Shown piece after piece: positions 21,661-32,200 of a stretch of 64,000 nucleotides of DNA. The stretch's first letter is position 1; the number at the start of each line of letters is the position of its first letter. The notes under the pieces were generated by a model. The model was given only the letters and a program-made list of their open reading frames with translations. It did no database searches and had not been told where the DNA came from. The position numbers and the translations under genes are program-made. Source of the stretch: Clitoria ternatea (lineage: Eukaryota; Streptophyta; Magnoliopsida; Fabales; Fabaceae); NCBI GenBank assembly GCA_037962975.1, contig CM075676.1:24175001-24239000 (forward strand), given 5' to 3'.

Positions 21661-22990
21661 ATTGAAGGACTGGGTCGATCGATCATGGATTGTGACGGTG
21701 AAAACTCTGCCAGATCATAGGGGAGGTCCTCAGGCTCCCGACATTCATCGTCTACCATAGCGAACAGTTTCCCACCATGAAACTCAAAGTAGGGACTGAT
21801 GTTGTTAAGGTTTAGACTCATGTCGGGGTTCCTATCTTAAACCCACCTAATGGCTGAGCTAAACATCTCGTCCACGACCTTCTCACATAATTCAATTGCT
21901 TCGACCGCCCTCTTTTGATCTGCGATGACTTCTTCTTGTAGTTTGTCGTATGCTTTGCAGAGGGAACTGGTGTCAGCAATTTTCTTCCTCAATTTTTCCA
22001 TATCGGTAACCATCTAATGCTTCTCCTTGAGCCACTCTGTTTCTTTAGTAACGTGAACATCAATTTGGCGAACAATTTCAGCCTACACATCTTCGCAACA
22101 TTTCTTCCATTTCTCATTTAAGGTCGTCAGCTCTTCGTTCTTCTCCTTCAGAGGCTCTAGTTGTTGCTTTTCATAGCGGAGCTACTCCACCTCTTTCTTT
22201 AAGGCCAAGATCTCCACCTTCTCCTCATCTTTGGCCTTCTCCTAGGCCTTTATTACATCCTTCAAATTTTTTATTTCCTTCTTTGTTGCCCTGTTGTCTG
22301 CCTCGAAGGTTTGAACTTGGTTGTAGTATAAAGAGCTCTCTCCCGCATGATCTGCAATGTCATTAAAGAACTATAATATCCTGCCTAATTCGACCAACTG
22401 CCACTGGGCGTCTTTGATGGCAGCTTTCCTCTCTTCATCCTCTAGGTTAGAACGGAGGCGATATCGGGAGGACCTTAACTTTTCTTGATCTGTTTCTCTT
22501 TCCCGGTACATAATGAACATGCTCAAGCGTGATTTAAGAACAACAATGTAGTAGCACCTCAGCGTCATGTCTTAAAGACGAGTAATCTCAATCCCGACAT
22601 GGGAAGCTATTGATTCACCCCGGGAGGAGGAAACGTTGATTGAAGTCATTGGTTGGTTGAACTCCTCTTCCATCGACTTTCTGCCCTTGAATTTTTAGGA
22701 GAAGGCGACACACATTCTCCCTTCAGGCTTTTGTCTCTTATTTTGAGCCTTTTCCCTATTGGGATCGTGGCCCTTCTTCTGCCTTTTTTCTTGAGTCTTT
22801 ATTGTTGGTTTTGGCTCTAAGGTCTTCTACATTGGCATCGGCGCGGCTCCCTCAGGAAATTTGATCGTAGCTTAGCTGGCCTTTTGGATTTTCCTTTTGG
22901 GTTGCACCTGGTTCTCTCCCCTAGCCGCCGCTAGCTGAGCTTGCAACTTTTTGAGCCCTTCCATTGGTGCGAAGCTCTCGATTTCTCCTG
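21564..22990 (-). pseudogene. Antisense coiled-coil frame of the Tat-like element, broken
   Basis: Minus-strand pieces separated by single stops can be read from about 22970 down to 21564. They are lysine- and glutamate-rich with heptad-like leucines: ERETDQEKLRSSRYRLRS, then EKAKDEEKVEILALKKEVE, then LPYDLAEFSPSQSM near the end. The longest open stretches are 22371-22568 and 21564-21821. It runs opposite to the element's gag. Antisense extra frames downstream of the coding region are known in Tat-lineage gypsy elements. No catalytic domain is visible and the function is unknown. Confidence 0.5.
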
Positions 22991-25700
22991 TAACAGCAGA
23001 ACAAAAAGGTTAGAAGACAAAAATCTTAACTTAATCAAAGCGAGAGGAATCCCGGGGTTGTTACGTAGATAGGCTTCTTACTGAGGGCGGGAGCCAAGAA
23101 GATTCTTGCACGAGAACTTCCAATGGGCGGAAAAAGCTTTGCTTAAAAAATGAGTCATTTTTCTTCAACCCAGCTCACTTAAAACCCATCTCGAGCTAGG
23201 TTAGCTCACGGGTTGCAACTCATTTTCATGGTGGCTAGTTGGACAAATAATATCTTGTTGACATTGATGGCAAGAAGAAAAATATTTAGAAAATGAAGGA
23301 TGAACTCATGAACGATTTGGTAAAAAAAACAATTATGGATAACCATTAAAAATTAATTTGGAATAAGATGATTATCAATAAAATTTAAAACAAGCTCATG
23401 AACGATTTGGTAATAGAAATTGTGGATAACCATAAAAAAAATTAATTACGGAAATCAATTGGAGAAGATTGTGGAATCAGATGATTATCAAAAAATTTTG
23501 AAACAAGTTGATGACCGATTGGTTTTGAGTCAAAATGTCCAAACTTAAAGAAGTTTCTTGCTATGGAAAACATTATATTAATTATTATCCTTCCTTACAA
23601 CTTTACCTCAGAATCACACTTATATCATTCATATATTTATATCAAAATTTCAAGTAAGAAATTTCTTGGTATTATATACAACATCAAAGTATAAAAAATA
23701 AGTATATCATGTACATATATAAGAAGACAATCACACATTCATTATTTTCTATTTGGATACATATATTTGTCCATTTGAATAAAAGAGAATGCATGACTAA
23801 TTAAAACACTCTGAGAGTCATATGTTAGTTATCAATTAATCATGTCAGAATCGGTTAATGAATAATTTAATTATTTGTATCAACAATTAATGAATTTAAA
23901 TCAATGGTTAATGAATTCAATTGGATACTAAAAATAAAATATTAAAAAAAATTATATGCACAAGAAAACGCTTATTTTACAGTAAAAAAAACACATTTAA
24001 GCTTTTTGCTTGATTATATTAAGTAAGAGAGTAATAAGTTTGATTGGCAAAACACAAAATTTAGGCAAGAATAAATGCAATTTGCACCGGAGGGCTACGA
24101 TTGATTTTGCCACAATACCCACTTAATTACAGTGCCCCATCTGCTAATTAGTCAATGATTAATTTGCGGATATAATCCAATCTCATACACTTAATGGCCC
24201 CTTTGATATTCAAACGTTCTCATGCTGCTTCTTAGTGAACACATTTCATTGTGAAGCTGCTACACAATTTCTCATCTCAAAGAACAAAAGGCTAGGACCC
24301 TATAATGGACTTGATATTCAATAGTTGTTTAACTTTTGACTTGTTTATGCTTTATTTCAAGCAATTACATATACATGTGGGGTGGCTTCGGTGCAATCAT
24401 ATAGCTTTGTAATGATTAATTCTATCTAGCTATTTTCTAATTAAACAAGAGGCCATGAAAAGAGAGAAGAAATTAATAGATAAACAGTGCTAATTTCCTC
24501 ATGAAGGATCAAAAGGAAAATTCATATCTGCATGCTAGTTGGCATTCACCCCTCTTTACATCGCTGCCCCTACCTCTTGTTACTCTAAAGTGTTTAATTA
24601 ACCATCAAATGGCTTGGTCCATACTACGTGTTATACCTTAATTTGTGATATCAAGTTTAAATTCTAGAAAATTATATAATGTTAAATTTTAATAAAAAAA
24701 TGTTTTGTAATTCATAACAGGTTATATATATATATAACTTAACGGAATTTAACTCGAAATAGATTATATCAAAAGGAAGAATAGTATTTTCCTTCAGTTT
24801 TGGTCACAAGTAAATTAAATAAATTTTACATAGAATAATAAAGTTGATTAAAAGTTGTTATTCACGTTGATGTTATTAAATATTAATTTAACGTATTTAT
24901 TTAAAGTTTTTTTAATCTTATTTATTACATAAAAAATTTAATTATTTTGAAAATGTATTAAAAAAACATGTTTAGTATATAAGGATTTAATGAAATAAAA
25001 AAAATATTTTTACTTATATGTAAGACCTAAAAATTCCTTAAGATTTAGTTATAATCAGGATGGAGGAGAATATTTCCTTAATCCAACAAATGGCTAATTT
25101 CTGCAGAGATTGTAGTAAAGAGCATGCACCTAACTAATTATTAATCCCGAAATTTGACTCATTTTCAAGGAGGGTCACCTGCTCATTAAGAGTTAATGTT
25201 AACCACAAAAATCTATATCAAATCACCAACCATGTCTGTTTTTTTTTATATGTATAACCACCAAAAAAGACATTGTTGGCCATGTTCAAACAAGAGTGTA
25301 TATAGATTAGCTGAAAATAATATTTATATATAACTAATTTTAAAAGTGATTTGATAAATAATTATATTTCAGATATACCACATATTAACTAAAAAGTAAT
25401 TTTAAAATAACATTTCTGTTAGATTATGAAAAATTACTTTTTACAGTAAATCATCGGAACAAGTATATGAAATGATTCAAAAATATTATTTATTATAGAG
25501 AATAAAAAGTATTTTGCGTTGGATTTGTGGAATGATTATGGATAAACAAACTTACACCTTTTAGAAGAAAAGATGATTTAACGTTCAAATTAAAAAACAA
25601 ACCATAGCTTTTTGTCATTCTTCCAATCATGCATATGCACAAGGCACAGTGAATAATAATAGGCAAGATAGTACACTTTGGCCTCTCTAATTAACTTTTA
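22990..25700. other. Intergenic, AT-rich, with a short direct repeat
   Basis: No gene is seen. At 23303-23520 a unit with CTCATGAACGATTTGG recurs at 23305 and 23395, then diverged at 23508 (spacing 90 and 113 bp). Near 23170-23230 is a GC-richer phrase (CCATCTCGAGCTAGGTTAGC) resembling dispersed plant repeats. The rest is AT-rich with no RNA gene recognised. Confidence 0.5.
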
Positions 25701-25711
25701 TTTTTTGTTTT

Positions 25712-26640
25712 TTTCTTAAGTATAAAATCAATCCCAAAAAAATTTGATATAAGACTACCTCTGAAATATTTTCTTTAGGATTTAGCTATTGAAATATTTT
25801 TTAGTAATGATTAAACTCATGTCATTAATTTTTATCATTTAAATATTGACTCAACAGTCACACATGTATTTATTTATTTTTATCTTAAAAAATTGTCACA
25901 TAACTCTTACTCATTCTCTTTTTCTTCTTTTCCCTTTGTATCACTCTACTTTTTCCTTTTTTCGTATCCCCTCTACCACTATTCTCTTCTCTCCCTCGCC
26001 TCCCTCTTTCCTCTATGGTTCATTCAGTGGCGCCATCGATGCGACAATGGTGATGTAAACGTAGGTTTGTTGTAGTGTCAAAGAAGAAAGACGCGTGAAC
26101 AAGGTGGTAATTGGCGTTGTCAGGCTTAGAACATAAGCTCGGACGAAGGCTTGCGGGGTGCCCCATCTACCCTCCCTCCCTATGGCCTCACAGATCTAGG
26201 CTTTTTGCTTATAGATCTGGTTTTTTTTTTAATGTAAGGTGTGATTTCAAATATGAAGGTGACTTTTTTCTTCTTCTTTAAAATGGGTTTTGAGGAAAAA
26301 TGGAATTAGTTTGAGCTTATTTTGACTTAACCCCATGTGAGGTAAAGGCTACTTATGGTGAGGGGCATGTAAAAAATTTGGTTATTTTCATTATGATTTT
26401 CTTGTAATTTCCTTAGGTACCAAACAATGACTATCTAGGTTGGCCTCTAATAGTTATGTTGTTTGGGTGGAATAATTTGATGACTTTAACATGATTTTGA
26501 TTTAATGTTAATGAGAAGATGTTGTTTTCGATTGGGTGGAAAAAATGAAATTTGAAATTCTCAGATGCTTGTTTAATTAATCTAGTAGCTAATTGTTTCT
26601 TTGAAGTTGAAACTTTCCTTCTTTGATTCCTTCACTTAGT
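25712..26640. repeat. Repeat related to the 43-kb foldback family, with polypyrimidine tract
   Basis: TTAAGTATAAAATCAATCCC near 25717, followed by AAATATTTTCTTTAGGATTTAG, resembles the arms of the foldback element at 43338-44040. Both then have a CACATG-TATTTATTTA stretch and a TTCTCTTTTTCTT tract. No matching right arm was found here. The two overlapping short frames at 25846-26075 are pyrimidine-tract artefacts. Confidence 0.35.
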
Positions 26641-26699
26641 AGCATATTTTTTTTATCCTTTTATGTTTGGTAGGAACATTGTTTTGTGTTTGATTGTAT

Positions 26700-27275
26700 T
26701 TAAATTTGGTAGGGGTGGTGACCATAGTGGTTGTGGTATTGGCGGGGATGGCGGCAACGATGGTAGTGATAACTTTGGCAATAGTATAGATGTCAATGGG
26801 TGGCAGGGGGCAATGGTAGTGATGGTAATAATGGTGGCGATGGCAATAACAAAGGGGTGATGTGGGTGGCGATCATAGTGATGAAGGTGGCGATAATGAG
26901 GGGTGTTAGTGGTAGCAGTGGTGGTGCGAGCGACGACCATGGTAGGACGGCGGCAATAGGGGTGGTGGCGACAATGGCAGTGGCGACGTTGGTGGTGGTG
27001 GTGGTGAAAGCGATGAGAGGGTGCTAGTGGCGATGGCAGTAGCGGTGGTGACAATGACAACAACAAAAGGGTGGTGGCGACAATGATGATAGAGGTGGTG
27101 GCGACGGGGGTTGTTAGTGGTGGTTGTGGGGATGATGGCAAATGTGACAATAGTGGTGGTGGTGGCAGTGACAATGTTACGGGTGCCGGTGGTAGTGATG
27201 GTAGGTGTGCTAGTGGTGGTAATGGCGACGGGGGGTTGTGGTGGTAGCAAGGGTTACAGTGGCGGGGGTGGTGAT
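26700..27275. repeat. GGTGGYGAY-rich low-complexity block
   Basis: About 575 bp of imperfect G-rich trinucleotide-type repeats (GGTGGCGAC, GGTGGTGGT) with very few C on the plus strand, sharply unlike its AT-rich surroundings. Several frames stay open on both strands, but they give only Gly/Asp/Val- or His/Pro/Thr-rich low-complexity strings without a start context or splice signals. I do not treat them as genes. Confidence 0.75.
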
Positions 27276-29269
27276 GTTTAGATGGAGAATTTAAATCTCT
27301 CCCTTTTCTAGTAGAATTTTAAATTCCTCATTTTTAGTTATGTTAAAAATCCCTTAAAAGTTTCATGAATTTTAAAATTACTAGAATTTTGATATCAAAA
27401 TAATGTACTGTAATTACTAGTATTTAAAATTATTTGTTAAAATGAATTCCTATGTTTCTCCATCCAAACACAAGGTTAGGGTAATTACGCCTGGGGTTAT
27501 TTAATTACTTTTTGTTTTAATTACTCATATAATCCAATGCAAACTGCAAAATGGAACTAAAAAAATTAATATCCAAATAAACCACAAACCAAATAAACTA
27601 AAAACCACAAAAACTAAAATATTTTTATTCGATTGGATTAAATTTTGAATCTAAATGTAAAAATTGATCTAATCTAATCAAAATTGAACATACATTTATA
27701 TAAAATTTATTTATAAAATCTGTTTTTCACTCATTTATATACATATATTCATGAAATTGAGTTATTTAATTATTTTTGTAATTTTATTCTCAAAGTTATA
27801 TTTTATTATTATTTTAATGAGACGTATGTCTTGAATATTTTGAAATGTTTATAAGTTTGTTAGTTTAGAAGTTAAATGTTCATCTCATATTTTTCTTTAT
27901 CATTTAAATTTAGTATCTTGAAGAAAAATTAAGTCTTATAAAATAATTTGTATATATTTTCTTCTAATTAAATAAAATATAAATTGAATAATCTAATCCA
28001 ATCTGCTTTAATTGGACCAAATTAAAATAGATTTTAAAATGAATTTAAACTGATCTAATGTAAACCCTAATGTAATTTTATGTTCAGATCAAATAATTTT
28101 TATTTTAAAATAATCCAATATACAATTTGTGAATACCCCTAATTCAGTGTAGTTTCTAGTATTCTATTCGGTGGTTTTGTTAAGCATGGCAGACATTGTT
28201 GGTTGTATTGTATAATGAGTGCAAAGATCATTTTATTTAGCATGTGAGTTTGGTTGTGACACAAAGAGATTTTCATTGTGATATGATTTTCTATTATTTG
28301 GGCCTAATGGAATCTGAGGAACATTGTTATTTGTAAAGGAAATGTATTAGACTTGATTATGTAAAGTTGAATTTAGTTGAGATCTAAAATGGAGGGGTTA
28401 CGCTTTACTTTTTTTAAAACGGTATAATGAGCCTTTCATTTGTATTTAGGTTTGTAATCATTATTGAATTATTTTTTGGATTTGGATACCCTTTACCTAT
28501 TTTAGTTAATTTACTTTTTATTTGTTGACAAGAAAAAAGGTTTCAATGTAACTTTTACTAAACAACTTTTTATTTGATAATCTTTCCTCGAAACCCACCG
28601 ATAAATTTAAAATTCATGTCATACATATCATCTAAAGATTCAAACCCTTCTCACTTTCTCGAATGAATAATTTGAAAATCTCAACTAATCCCAAACAAAT
28701 CAATTACTATATTGACTTGTTTTTATTAGTTTTTAAATTTAATAAAAATACCTTTCTGCTGATTATTTATAATTACTTCTATATATATATATAGGGTCTT
28801 TAATTAATTTTAAGTTACTTAATGTTTTTTTACTACACGTTTATGAATTTTTTCACACCCCCCCGTGTTGTTACCTTCTCATCATATCCAATCTATGCAC
28901 TAAACTGACAGTGGCATGCGATCCAAAATACAATAATCTTTGTTTTTTTGTCTATCCTTTCCATTAGAATATCACTCCAAATAAAATTTATACTGCTGCC
29001 AAGCAAAAAAATAGACTACTTCAGTTCACTATCACCAATATACATACGAGTCAACCCTGAAATGTTTATCAATTAAATAAAATATATTAAACCGACTTGA
29101 AAGGTGTCCCAGCATAACACTGCTACATCAATAAATCAACGATATCTAACCGCAACTCAAGTGTGGAGGATTTTAGAAATATCCCTACTCTAACCTTTTG
29201 AAGTTAGGCATGAATGAGTTGCACATTGGGATCTTGAAATGCTGAGTAAACCATTCGAATTTTGAGGTT
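27276..29269. other. Intergenic, AT-rich, and probable 3' flank of the SUVR5-like gene
   Basis: No gene is seen. The right end (about 29050-29269) is the likely 3' untranslated region of the SUVR5-like gene on the minus strand. It has AT-rich polyadenylation-type sequence (TTTAATATATTTTATTTAATTG) but no canonical AATAAA at a fixed distance. A short C-run is at 28858-28864. Confidence 0.5.
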
Positions 29270-32200
29270 CTAGTGGAGGCGTCCCCGGCACTTGACGGAA
29301 CCACAAAGGCAAGGAGTTCCACCTCCAGGCACAAGCTCATACCGATAATCATATGTCAATTCCTCACCCAAAGCAATCTGTTATCAAGGGACAGTCAAAT
29401 CTAATTCATTTACAGTACAATATAATGGCTAAAACAGTTATGTCCACTTTTCATTTCATTCTTGCAAAGTGATATTCATTATCTTATATATATATATCAT
29501 ATATAGGGAATGTCCACTTAAAAGGTTCCATTGTATAATTGTACGGCTCCGACTTTCACATAAGAGAGTCTTTCTTATATGATAGATCAACCTTGATGAA
29601 CATTTACAGAGTTATTTGAAAATTACCCACTAATAGTTTCCACATTAACGGGATTTGAACCACTGACCTCATGATCACTAGTTAAATCCTTAACTAACTA
29701 GACCAACCTTTATTAGTTCAAACATAGAAACATCCATAAACCAGAATATGAATAACATATATCTTATATATCTTTGCCAATGGGCAAGCAGTCAGTATTT
29801 TTCTTTTTGTCTTTCATTTTTAGTGAAAGCAACAGTCGATTAGAGATATGATCTTATACACTTTATAGAACTCCCTCTTCCCACATTTCATGTTTATTTG
29901 ACTCATCCACTCCGACACCGATCAGATACCAAGTCAAGATAAGTGTTTTTATGCACATATTCCAAAATAACATAAATAGAGTCAACTTCATAATATAGAG
30001 AAATGGTACTTACATCTCGATTTGCATATAGACCAATATGTGCTCTTTCACAATCCATACTCTCTACAAGAACTTGGTAACTCACTAGATTGGGCGAGCA
30101 GCTGCAATAACACATTGTTAGAGCAAACCATCAGGCATTTAGAAGTAAATATCATAATAGAATAAAGGGTAAAATATGTTTTTAGTCTCTGTTTTCACCG
30201 ATTTTTGTTTTTTTTTTATTGGTTCCAGTCCTTAAGTTATTTATTATGTTGAAATTGATCCTCAAAGGCATCGATAAAAAAGAAGATAAAGTTCATTGTA
30301 AAAAGTTAATGAGTGAAATAAATTAGGAAACAAATTAAGTAACATTTCCGTTAACAATCGTGTTAACTATGTTACATTTTAAGACCAATTTTAACATATT
30401 AGAGACTAATTTCATATATTAAATAATATAAAGACTAAAACCAATAGAAAAAAAAAAACTAAGGGACTAAAATAAAAAATTGGTCAAAATATAGGCCATA
30501 AACATGTTTAACTCTAGAATAAAAAGATGCTACAGATAAAATCATATGTCAGACCATTCAAAAGTTATCAAACATTTTCTGTTTGTTAACATTTTCCAAT
30601 TACTTTTATTTCCTGTTTCCACTTCCTTTTTTTTTTCTTTATTCATGAAAGGGCTTAACACCCTTTACTTTCTGTTTTCACTTTTAATTACAAAAGTATC
30701 ACATTATTTTCTGTTTTTAAAAGTTTATAGAGGAAACACTAAAAACAAGTTAGTCATTTAGTTTTAGAAAATATTTTGTTTTCATTGTCTGTTTTTACTT
30801 TTAATTACAAAATTGTCACCTTATTTTTTGTTTTCAAAAGTTTGTAGAGAAACAATGCAAAAAACTTTTTGTTGTTTCTACAGTTTCCTATACAAACTTT
30901 GAAAAACAAAGAACAAGCTAAAAAAACAGGAAATGAAAACATTAAACATTTTGTGAAATCAAACGCTATCTTGTTTTAGTGTATCCTATACAAACTAACA
31001 AAACACAAAGTGGAAGTTTTATAATTAAAAGTGAAAATAGGAATGAAAATAGAAAATGTTTTTTTCTAAAAGTAAATGGCCCCCTTTCAGTAAAATAACC
31101 ATCTTGACTTGAAGGAAACAATAGTAAGATTTTTATCATGTCGAAAAGCAAAAAATGAACGAATTGCACCATGTTAAGTTTGACTTATCAAACAAATAGT
31201 CCTATATTAAATCTATGCTCACCTGTTATTGATGAACCTAGAGACATTTCCAAATCTATTAGCATCGATGAAATAATGGGCCTGTCCCTCAATCAATCTA
31301 CTCATATCATTAACATGAGCATTAACATCATAGAAATAACTGCAGTGTTCTTTGCCATATCTGGTATTGACTTAGACCAAGTCAGTAAAATAGAAGAAAC
31401 GTCAACCAACTAAGAGAAACTACATCAGGTGGAAATGTAAACCTTCTGTGCCTGTTGTGTGCCTCTTGCTCATCTAATACCTCTCCAATGTACTCACACA
31501 CAAATGTGCCTCGAAGGATAGCCTCGCCAGCCCTTACCGCCCATCCCTGTGCATGAAATATTAAAACGTCAATGTAACAAGCCCCAAGAGTAATTTGAAA
31601 TTTACCAAAAGAACAGTAATACCTTCTTCTCTGTTTTAAAGACTTCTAATTTAACCCGTATTCCATTCTGCAATATTCTGTTTGGACAGGTTTTATTGCA
31701 TCTGCACATCTGGTTACATTCATACACAAGGTAACCTTCCTGCAGTTTACAGAGCAATTCCCAGCATGGGACAAAAATATTTATAGATCAATAACACAGA
31801 ATTAGAGAAGGGGAAAGTCTGCTGTATATCCTATATATTTGGTTCTGAAAAAATGAATAGTTTCCTTATGGTGATATAGAGTTAAGTCAGTATTCACAAG
31901 AACAATGGTACACATTGTCCACCCAACGGAGATATTTTGAAATGGAGGGGGGGAAAGGATATAACACAAAGAAATATAGGAGTCCACTAAAAAGGAAGCA
32001 GATATTGTACACTGGATTTCAGCATAAACTGGATATGTTGTTGTTGCCAGATATATTTAGAACAGCTCAGATTTTATATATAATGGCAGCTTATAATTGA
32101 TCCAAATGTTTTACCTCCAGAATTATTCGACCATTCTCATCGTATGGGAACCTGCCACGCATTGGTTTCCCAAATATGTCTTTTGCATCATCATAGTCAT

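Larger units (their letters stand above)
7972..22990 (+). mobile_element. Tat-like Ty3/gypsy element, degenerate, split by a copia element
   Basis: On the plus strand this element has a 5' LTR (7972-8629), a primer site, a broken gag and a tandem-repeat zone. It resumes after the copia insertion with more of the same repeats (21317-21660) and an antisense coiled-coil frame (21564-22990). I see no protease, reverse transcriptase or integrase, so it is either a deleted copy or a gag-only non-autonomous type. No 3' LTR is visible and the right boundary is uncertain. Extra antisense frames and 3' tandem repeats are known features of the Tat/Ogre lineage, which is the basis of the assignment. The copia element occupies 10510-21316. 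Confidence 0.6.

Noticed and set aside
26653..27250. Minus-strand frames rich in His, Pro and Thr (173 and 114 codons)
   Set aside because: They are the complement of the GGTGGYGAY low-complexity block, overlap one another in different frames, and have no start context, splice sites or domain.
29641..29710. Possible functional tRNA gene
   Set aside because: A and B boxes are present, but no acceptor stem or full cloverleaf can be formed. A SINE head is the better reading.
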